Source of the DNA: Georgfuchsia toluolica
GTDB lineage: Bacteria; Pseudomonadota; Gammaproteobacteria; Burkholderiales; Rhodocyclaceae
DNA length: 64,000 bases
Direction: 5' to 3'
Assembly (NCBI RefSeq): GCF_907163265.1
Contig: NZ_CAJQUM010000001.1
Span: 2,914,001-2,978,000 of the forward strand
Part shown: positions 57,933-64,000 of the stretch, in pieces
Numbering within the stretch: position 1 is the stretch's first letter
How the letters are laid out: each line of letters opens with the position of its first letter
Position numbers and translations under genes: made by a program
Notes under the pieces: model-generated
What the model saw: the letters and a program-made list of their open reading frames with translations, nothing else
What the model was told of the DNA's origin: nothing
Database searches by the model: none

Positions 57933-59173
57933 GGCAACGTGCTTTCCCCGGCGAACAACTGAGTGATTTCCTCGCGTTTGCGCACCAGATGGGCCTGCGC
58001 GCCGTCCACCATGACTTCCGCTGCGCGCGGGCGCGAGTTGTAGTTGGAACTCATGGCCATGCCATAGGCACCGGCGGACATGACGGCGAGCAGGTCGCCT
58101 TCATGCACCGCGAGCATGCGTTCATGGCCGAGGAAGTCGCCGCTCTCGCACACCGGCCCGACAACTTCGCATGAACGCGGGAGTTCGTTGCGTTCGCTTA
58201 CTGCGACGATGTCGTGCCAGGCATCATAGAGGGCCGGGCGCATCAGGTCGTTCATCGCGGCATCGACGATGGCGAAATCATGGGCGCTGCCGTGCTTGAG
58301 GATTTCAACGCGCGTCAGCAGCAGACCAGCATTGCCCACCAGTGAGCGCCCCGGTTCCACCAGCAACTGTTCCTTTCGCCCATGCAGTACGCGCAGGATG
58401 GGAGCAAGATATTCGGTGACGGATGGCACAGCTTCATCGCGATAGTGAATCCCCATGCCCCCGCCGAGATCGATATGCTCAAGTTCAATCCCTTCGCCGG
58501 CAAGGGTGTCGACCAAGGCAAGCACTTTTTGCGCGGCCTCGGTTGCCGGCGCCGGGTCGAGCAACTGCGAACCGATGTGGCAGTCGATACCGGTGATGTG
58601 GATATGTGGCAGCGCCGCGGCACGGCGGTAGAGTGGCAGCGCTTCTTCATAGGCGATGCCGAATTTGCTGGTCTTGAGACCGGTCGAGATATAAGGATGC
58701 GTCTTCGGGTCAACGTTGGGATTGACGCGGAACGAGATCGGCGCCTTCAAGCCGAGATCACCAGCCACTGCATTGATGCGGTCGAGTTCAGCGGCTGATT
58801 CGATGTTGAAGCATTTGATGCTGAGGCGCAGTGCATTGACGATTTCCCCATGGCTTTTACCGACGCCCGAGAACACGACCTTCTTTGCTTCGCCTCCGGC
58901 GGCAAGTACGCGGGCGAGTTCGCCGCCTGAAACGATATCGAAGCCGGCACCGAGACGGGCGAAGAGACTGAGCACGGCGAGATTCGAATTGGCCTTGACT
59001 GCGTAGCAGATGAGCGCGTTATGCTTGGCGAGTGCCTCGCAGTAGGCGTTGTAGGCTTCTGTCAGTGCCTTGCGCGAATAGACGTAGCAAGGTGTGCCGA
59101 ATTGTTCCGCGATGTCAGTGAGACTGACTGCTTCGACATGAAGTGTGCCGGTCCGGCGTTCCACGAGTGCCAT
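57929..59173 (-). CDS. lysA: Diaminopimelate decarboxylase
   Basis: LysA makes L-lysine from meso-diaminopimelate with PLP. The lysine that binds PLP is in ICYAVKANSNLAVL; HIGSQLLD and the glycine-rich ELEHIDLGGGMGIHY motif bind phosphate; CESGDFLGHER holds the catalytic cysteine region. Length of 414 residues is normal. It shares one base with the lptM stop (TGATG) and overlaps the convergent PilZ-like gene by four bases. Confidence 0.97.
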   Translation of the reverse strand: MALVERRTGTLHVEAVSLTDIAEQFGTPCYVYSRKALTEAYNAYCEALAKHNALICYAVKANSNLAVLSLFARLGAGFDIVSGGELARVLAAGGEAKKVVFSGVGKSHGEIVNALRLSIKCFNIESAAELDRINAVAGDLGLKAPISFRVNPNVDPKTHPYISTGLKTSKFGIAYEEALPLYRRAAALPHIHITGIDCHIGSQLLDPAPATEAAQKVLALVDTLAGEGIELEHIDLGGGMGIHYRDEAVPSVTEYLAPILRVLHGRKEQLLVEPGRSLVGNAGLLLTRVEILKHGSAHDFAIVDAAMNDLMRPALYDAWHDIVAVSERNELPRSCEVVGPVCESGDFLGHERMLAVHEGDLLAVMSAGAYGMAMSSNYNSRPRAAEVMVDGAQAHLVRKREEITQLFAGESTLP

Positions 59174-59328
59174 CAGCGTTGCCCTGCCCCCGTGTTAGGA
59201 TCGGCCACAGGCGTGTGAGCCTGCTGTGGTGAACTGGACGGCAGGGTCAGTGGCCCCTTGGTGCCACAGGCGCTGAGCAGGGTAATAAGCGCGATAATTG
59301 ATACCGTAATAAGTGTGAACGGACGCAT
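59173..59328 (-). CDS. lptM: LptM-type small lipoprotein
   Basis: This 51-residue lipoprotein starts MRPFTLITVSIIALITLLSACGTKGPLTLP, with lipobox LLSAC. LptM (YifL) assists maturation of the LptD lipopolysaccharide translocon in E. coli and is commonly found before lysA. A longer frame back to 59622 overlaps cyaY on the other strand and is rejected. Confidence 0.88.
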   Translation of the reverse strand: MRPFTLITVSIIALITLLSACGTKGPLTLPSSSPQQAHTPVADPNTGAGQR

Positions 59329-59367
59329 GGCGCGGACTTCCAACGAAAAATTTGATACTAGCACGCG

Positions 59368-59688
59368 ATGGACGAATCCCGATTCAACCAACTTGCCGAT
59401 GCAATGCTGGCTCGCATCGAAGCTGCGCTGGCAGAGAGCGATGCGGATTTCGATTACGAGTTGAAACCCGGTGGCGTAATCGAAGTGGAGTTTGCCGGCG
59501 GCGGGAAGATCATCATCAATCGGCACACCGCGGCGCGCGAAATCTGGATCGCAGCCCGTTCCGGCGGCTTTCACTTCAAACCTGAGGGCGATGTCTGGGT
59601 GAATACGCGCGATGGCTCGCACTTGTTGCCGGCGCTGGAACGCTGCATGAGCGAACAGGCTGGAGCGCCGGTCAAACTCTGTCTTTAG
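59368..59688 (+). CDS. cyaY: Frataxin-like protein CyaY
   Basis: CyaY is the bacterial frataxin, an iron-binding modulator of iron-sulfur cluster assembly. The 106-residue protein begins MDESRFNQLADAMLARIEAALAE, with an acidic helix, and continues DYELKPGGVIEVEF and KIIINRHTAAREIWIAARSGGFHF, the family core. It is divergent from lptM and convergent with mrcA, overlapping the latter by four bases. Confidence 0.95.
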   Translation: MDESRFNQLADAMLARIEAALAESDADFDYELKPGGVIEVEFAGGGKIIINRHTAAREIWIAARSGGFHFKPEGDVWVNTRDGSHLLPALERCMSEQAGAPVKLCL

Positions 59689-62051
59689 TTCTGCTTTGTC
59701 ACCGGTTTGGGCGTGGCGTCGCGTACTGGTGCCGGAGCCTGTTCCTGTGGAGGCGCAGACCTTGGGGTCTCAACACTTGCATGAGGCAGTTGCTCGCTAT
59801 AGATGAATTCGTGCAGGGGTGACTGGTTAACGGGGTCGGTCGCGGCAATCGGCGTCAATCCTTCGGGCATACCCATATAGCTTTCCGGTACGCCCTTCAA
59901 CGCCTTTTCCATGAAGCTTATCCACATCGGCAAGGCTGCCCCGCCCCCCGTCTCGCGGTCGCCCAGGCTCTTCGGCTGGTCGAAGCCGATCCAGGTGACG
60001 GCCACCACGGTCGGATGATAGCCGCAGAACCAGGCATCGACGGAATCGTTGGTGGTACCGGTCTTGCCGGCAATGTCGTAACGCTTCAATACTTGTGCCG
60101 CGCGTGCGGCGGTGCCGCGGCGGGTGACGTCATGCATCATGCTGTCCATGATGTAGGCGTTACGCTCGTCGATGACGCGCAATGATTCGTCGCCGGCCAC
60201 CGGCGGATCGAACTGCGCCAGCACCTTGCCTTTGTCATCGAGAATCTGGCGCACGATATAGGGCTGGATCTTGTAGCCGCCGTTGGCGAAAATGGAATAG
60301 GCGGCCAGTTGTTGCCAAGGCGTAACGGAACCGGCGCCGAGTGCCAGGGTCAGATAGGGCGGATGCTTGTCGGCATCGAAACCGAAGCGCGTGATGTAGG
60401 CTTGCGCATACCCGGGACCGATGGCCCGCAACAGGCGGACCGAGACCATATTCTTGGATTTGGCAAGGGCGGTACGCAGCGTAATCGGTCCGTCATATTT
60501 GCCATCGTAGTTCTTCGGCTCCCAGGCCTGGCTGCCGGTCTCTGCAGCGGGAATGACAATGGGTTCGTCCGGAAACACCGACGCCGGGGTGTAGCCCTTC
60601 TCGATGGCCGCCGAATAAATAAAGGGTTTGAAACTGGATCCCGGCTGGCGCCATGCCTGGGTGACATGGTTGAATTTGTTGCGGTTGAAGTCGAAACCTC
60701 CCACCAGGGCGCGGATGGCGCCATCGACCGGGCTGGCGGCAACAAAGGCGGATTCGACTTCAGGCATCTGCGAAATCTGCCATTGGTGCTTGCTGTCGTT
60801 CACCAGACGGATCACCGCGCCGCGCCGCAGGCGTTTGTTGGCCGGTGCCTTGTCGTCCAGCATGCGTGAAGCAAATTTGAGACTGTCGCCGCTGAGGGTG
60901 ACGATGCCCTCGCCCCTGACATAGGCGCGCAACCGGCTTGTCGATACATCGAGTACAACGGCGGCCTTGAGGTTATCCGCATCGTCGATATCGGACAGCA
61001 GTTCCTCCAGTGCTTCGTCCTGTTCGGAATTGATATCCTGCATGTCGAGGTAAGCTTCGGCGCCGCGGTAGCCATGACGACGGTCGTAATCGAGTACCCC
61101 CTCCCGTAGCGCAGCATAAGCCGCTTCCTGGTCGGCCTTGGTGATGGTGGTAATGACTTGCAGTCCGGTACTGTAGGCCGCGTCGCTGAAGCGATCCACC
61201 ACGATCTGACGCGCCATCTCCGATATGTAATCGGCGTGGATGCCGAAATCGTTGGGATCGTGTTTTACATGCAGGAGTTCTGCGCTGGCGGTTTTGAACT
61301 GATCATCGGTGATGAACTTCAGTTCATGCATGCGGTGCAGTACGTAGTTCTGTCGCAGCTTGGCGCGCTTGGGGTTGGCTACCGGGTTAAAGGCGGAGGG
61401 AGCCTTGGGTAAACCGGCCAGCATAGCTGATTCCGCGATGGTCAGATCATTTAATGGCTTGCCGAAGTAACTCTGCGAAGCGGCGGCAAAACCGTAGGCG
61501 CGCTGGCCGAGATAAATCTGGTTCACATACAGTTCGAGTATCTGGTCCTTGGAGAGACTGTGTTCTATCTTGAAGGCAAGGAGTGCTTCATAGACTTTTC
61601 GCGTTAGCGTTTTTTCGCTGGAAAGAAAAAAATTGCGCGCTACCTGCATGGTGATGGTCGAGGCTCCTTGACGTTTGCCGCCACCGACGAAATTTGAATA
61701 GGCGGCGCGCAGGACGCCAATTGTGTCGATTCCCGGGTGCTGATAGAAGCGCTCGTCCTCAGCCGCCAGAATCGCATGTTTCATGGTCTGCGGGAAGTTA
61801 TTGATGCTGACCAGATTGCGCCTCTCTTCGCCGAATTCGCCAATCAAATAGCCGTCGGAGGTATATATGCGCAGGGGCACCTTAGGCTGATAGTTGGTCA
61901 GCGCATCCAGTGAAGGCAATTGTGGGTAGGCGAGGATCACGACTATCCCGATCAAAGCTATTCCGATCAGGCCCAGACCCAGCAGGAAAAGCAAGGGTGG
62001 GAGGATCCAACGCAAAGAGTTGGGTAATGCGAGGTCTGTTTTGGCTATCAC
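59685..62051 (-). CDS. mrcA: Penicillin-binding protein 1A
   Basis: This is a bifunctional peptidoglycan synthase at the inner membrane. After an N-terminal anchor (PPLLFLLGLGLIGIALIGIVVIL) comes the glycosyltransferase domain with EDERFYQHPGID and RQGASTITMQVARN. Then comes an OB-like insert and the transpeptidase with SSFKPF (SxxK serine), SKN and KTGTTND. Length of 788 residues is normal. Divergent from the pil operon, a frequent arrangement in proteobacteria. Confidence 0.97.
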   Translation of the reverse strand: MIAKTDLALPNSLRWILPPLLFLLGLGLIGIALIGIVVILAYPQLPSLDALTNYQPKVPLRIYTSDGYLIGEFGEERRNLVSINNFPQTMKHAILAAEDERFYQHPGIDTIGVLRAAYSNFVGGGKRQGASTITMQVARNFFLSSEKTLTRKVYEALLAFKIEHSLSKDQILELYVNQIYLGQRAYGFAAASQSYFGKPLNDLTIAESAMLAGLPKAPSAFNPVANPKRAKLRQNYVLHRMHELKFITDDQFKTASAELLHVKHDPNDFGIHADYISEMARQIVVDRFSDAAYSTGLQVITTITKADQEAAYAALREGVLDYDRRHGYRGAEAYLDMQDINSEQDEALEELLSDIDDADNLKAAVVLDVSTSRLRAYVRGEGIVTLSGDSLKFASRMLDDKAPANKRLRRGAVIRLVNDSKHQWQISQMPEVESAFVAASPVDGAIRALVGGFDFNRNKFNHVTQAWRQPGSSFKPFIYSAAIEKGYTPASVFPDEPIVIPAAETGSQAWEPKNYDGKYDGPITLRTALAKSKNMVSVRLLRAIGPGYAQAYITRFGFDADKHPPYLTLALGAGSVTPWQQLAAYSIFANGGYKIQPYIVRQILDDKGKVLAQFDPPVAGDESLRVIDERNAYIMDSMMHDVTRRGTAARAAQVLKRYDIAGKTGTTNDSVDAWFCGYHPTVVAVTWIGFDQPKSLGDRETGGGAALPMWISFMEKALKGVPESYMGMPEGLTPIAATDPVNQSPLHEFIYSEQLPHASVETPRSAPPQEQAPAPVRDATPKPVTKQN

Positions 62052-62195
62052 CCGCCCATTATATTGGCTAAGCTACGGCGTGATTTATTACTGCCAGAGT
62101 TAGTAAAACGGCTTTACAGGTATATTGGTTGCTGCTAGGATTTGATGTAAATTATTGGCAATCGCTATAACTCAATATTTTTTAAGGGAAATTTC

Positions 62196-63275
62196 TTGCA
62201 GATTGACCTCTCGATCTTCAATCCAAGCAACCGCCCATTGATTGGTTTGGACATTAGTTCATCCTCAATCAAGATGGTCGAGCTTTCGCGCGCCGACAGG
62301 GGCGGCATGAAGGTTGAGCGCTATGCGATAGAACTTCTCCCGCATGATGCGGTAGTTGATGGAAAAATCGTCAATATCGAGGCAATTACCGAAACGATCG
62401 AGAAAGCGCTACGGCGCATGGGCACCAATGCCAAGCTGGTGGCGATGGCGCTACCTACGGCTGCGGTGATTACAAAAAAAATTATCCTGCCGGCGCATCT
62501 GCGTGAGCAGGAGATGGAAGTGCAGGTCGAATCCGAGGCAAATCAATACATTCCGTTTGCGCTTGAAGAGGTCAATCTCGACTTTCAGGTTATGGGGCCC
62601 GCTCCATCCGGCCCGGACGAGGTGGAAGTTCTGCTCGCTGCTTCGCGCAAGGAGATGGTTGATGATCGCGTTGCTTGTGCCCTTGGCGCCAAGTTGAAGG
62701 CTTGGGTGATGGACATCGAGGCCTATGCCGCTCAAGCCGCATTCGAGTTGGTGGAGACACAGCTACCTGCCGGCGGTCGCGATCAATGTATCGCCTTGGT
62801 TGATGTGGGCGCCAACGTCATGAATGTGACCATGATGCGCAATGACCAGACGCTTTACAATCGCGAACAGGCGTTTGGAGGCGCGCAACTCACCCAGGAC
62901 ATCATGCGCACCTACGGCATGAGCGGCGATGAAGCCGAGGCCGCCAAGCGATCGGGTTCTCTGCCCGACAACTACGAGAAAGAAATTCTCGGCCCATTTC
63001 TAGAAAGCATGGCACAGGAGGTGGCCAGGGCTTTGCAGTTCTTTTTCACGTCGACGCAATATACCCAGATTGATCATATTGTATTGTCGGGAGGATGTGC
63101 GACATTGCCCAATGTAAGTGAGGCGATCTTTGCTCATACCCAGGTGAATACAGTTATCGCGAACCCGTTCACCAATATGACTTTGGCGTCGCGAGTCAAG
63201 GCGCGCGCACTTCTTGCCGACGCGCCCTCCCTGATGATCGCCTGCGGCCTCGCCTTGAGGAGGTTCGACCAGTGA
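62196..63275 (+). CDS. pilM: Type IV pilus assembly protein PilM
   Basis: PilM is an actin-like ATPase of the inner-membrane alignment complex that binds PilN. The start is TTG at 62196 with GGGA upstream; the protein begins IDLSIFNPSNRPLIGLDISSSSIKMVEL. The actin-fold phosphate loops are GLDISSSSIK and VDVGANVMNVTMM, and the C-terminal IVLSGGCATLPN. Length 359 residues. pilN begins within its stop (GTGA). Confidence 0.95.
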   Translation: MQIDLSIFNPSNRPLIGLDISSSSIKMVELSRADRGGMKVERYAIELLPHDAVVDGKIVNIEAITETIEKALRRMGTNAKLVAMALPTAAVITKKIILPAHLREQEMEVQVESEANQYIPFALEEVNLDFQVMGPAPSGPDEVEVLLAASRKEMVDDRVACALGAKLKAWVMDIEAYAAQAAFELVETQLPAGGRDQCIALVDVGANVMNVTMMRNDQTLYNREQAFGGAQLTQDIMRTYGMSGDEAEAAKRSGSLPDNYEKEILGPFLESMAQEVARALQFFFTSTQYTQIDHIVLSGGCATLPNVSEAIFAHTQVNTVIANPFTNMTLASRVKARALLADAPSLMIACGLALRRFDQ

Positions 63276-63868
63276 TCAGAGTCAATCTCCTGCCGCATCG
63301 CGAAGAAAAGCGAAAGGCAAGGCGCCAGCAGTTTTTCGCCGTGGCCGGTTTATTGGTGGTTTTGGCCGGGGTTATCTGGTTTCTTGGTTTTACAGTCATC
63401 AATGGATACATAAACACGCAGCAGGCGACGAACGAGTATCTAGAAAAGGAAATCAATGTCCTTAAAAAGCAAATTGAAGAGATTTCCAGCCTCAAGGAGC
63501 AGACCGATGCCTTGCTTGCCCGCAAACAGGTTATTGAGTCACTACAGGGGAGCCGGGCACAAACGGTGACGCTGTTCACTGAACTATTAAGCCGCGTTCC
63601 GGACGGAATCAGGCTGGTTTCATTGGGCCAGGATGGGCGCAAAATCGCTATTACCGGTGAGGCCTTGTCAGAGGCGCGCGTATCGACATTACTCCGTTCT
63701 TTGGAAGAGTCGCCGTTATTCGAGCATGCCGTACCGATTGAGATACGGGCAATACCTTCCGCCAGTAATAACTCGTTGTTCACCTTCCAGTTATCGGTGA
63801 TGATTGCACAGCCATCGGTGGACGCGACGAAGGCGAAACCGCGTACTGGGGGAGCAGCCAAAGGCTAG
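63272..63868 (+). CDS. pilN: Type IV pilus assembly protein PilN
   Basis: PilN is a bitopic inner-membrane protein whose short N-terminus MIRVNLLPHREEKRKARRQ binds PilM. The transmembrane helix follows at FFAVAGLLVVLAGVIWFLGFTV and then a periplasmic coiled coil and ferredoxin-like fold. The GTG start overlaps the pilM stop. Length 198 residues. Confidence 0.95.
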   Translation: MIRVNLLPHREEKRKARRQQFFAVAGLLVVLAGVIWFLGFTVINGYINTQQATNEYLEKEINVLKKQIEEISSLKEQTDALLARKQVIESLQGSRAQTVTLFTELLSRVPDGIRLVSLGQDGRKIAITGEALSEARVSTLLRSLEESPLFEHAVPIEIRAIPSASNNSLFTFQLSVMIAQPSVDATKAKPRTGGAAKG

Positions 63869-63869
63869 A

Positions 63870-64000
63870 ATGATGGAAAAACCGGCTCTGCCCAAATTCA
63901 CGATACCCGCCATTGATTTTAAAGGCATGGCGGAAGACTTCAGGACGCTGGATCCCAGAGATCCCGGTTTGTGGCCCACAGCGCCAAGGCTGGTCATTCT
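63870..64000 (+). CDS. pilO: Type IV pilus assembly protein PilO, 3' truncated
   Basis: The gene begins one base after the pilN stop with ATG ATG and reads MMEKPALPKFTIPAIDFK, then LDPRDPGLWPTAPRL, the conserved PilO start, before the window ends. PilO pairs with PilN in the inner-membrane complex. Only 43 codons are visible. Confidence 0.85.
   Translation, partial: MMEKPALPKFTIPAIDFKGMAEDFRTLDPRDPGLWPTAPRLVI

Overview
The window is a high-GC Gram-negative chromosome segment. It has outer-membrane porins, TamA/TamB, an LptM-lysA pair, a divergent mrcA / pilMNO arrangement and a SAH riboswitch before ahcY. Together with the protein style of the housekeeping genes this points to a betaproteobacterium, most likely in or near the Rhodocyclales. 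The order is inferred from gene content, not from any search. No rRNA, tRNA or CRISPR array was found.

Left part (1-29.6 kb). This is mostly core metabolism: proA (5' truncated by the window edge), ogt, gloA, a hemerythrin-GGDEF protein, two adjacent YgjP-type genes (one without its zinc site), plsC, gmhB, glyS/glyQ and a Fur-type feoAB operon. A fadL-type porin follows, then a SAH riboswitch controlling ahcY-metF. Next comes a duplicated small outer-membrane beta-barrel gene; one copy lost its start and signal peptide to an IS5-family remnant. The two copies flank a cytochrome b561 and a QseBC-like two-component system. The tamB/tamA pair, a CPA1 antiporter, an EamA permease, a HerA-like ATPase and yebC complete this part.

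Middle part (30.3-42.3 kb). This is the most interesting region and looks like one anaerobic/redox module, lower in GC over 30.4-37.6 kb than its surroundings. A well-formed FNR-type site and a palindrome over the -10 precede a membrane histidine kinase with two haem-binding-like motifs in its periplasmic domain. The kinase overlaps a gene for an NtrC-family sigma-54 activator. Facing them is an operon of a receiver-only regulator, a receiver fused to two repeated hydrophobic hairpins, a nine-haem cytochrome c and a cytochrome b. This operon has a near-consensus sigma-54 promoter and an upstream IHF-type site. On the other side of that promoter region lies nifJ (pyruvate:ferredoxin oxidoreductase) with a dihydroorotate dehydrogenase-like gene. 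The circuit kinase, activator, sigma-54 promoter, cytochrome operon is inferred from layout and sites.

Right part (42.3-64 kb). A short remnant repeating the RuvC N-terminus abuts ruvC, followed by ruvA and ruvB. Then come a trimeric porin, a 2-Cys peroxiredoxin, acylphosphatase, metG, apbC/mrp and dcd. A PLP-dependent basic amino acid decarboxylase follows, broken by a one-base frameshift. The segment ends with folA/thyA, a leucyl aminopeptidase, a PilZ-like protein, lptM-lysA, cyaY, mrcA and the start of the type IV pilus operon pilMNO.
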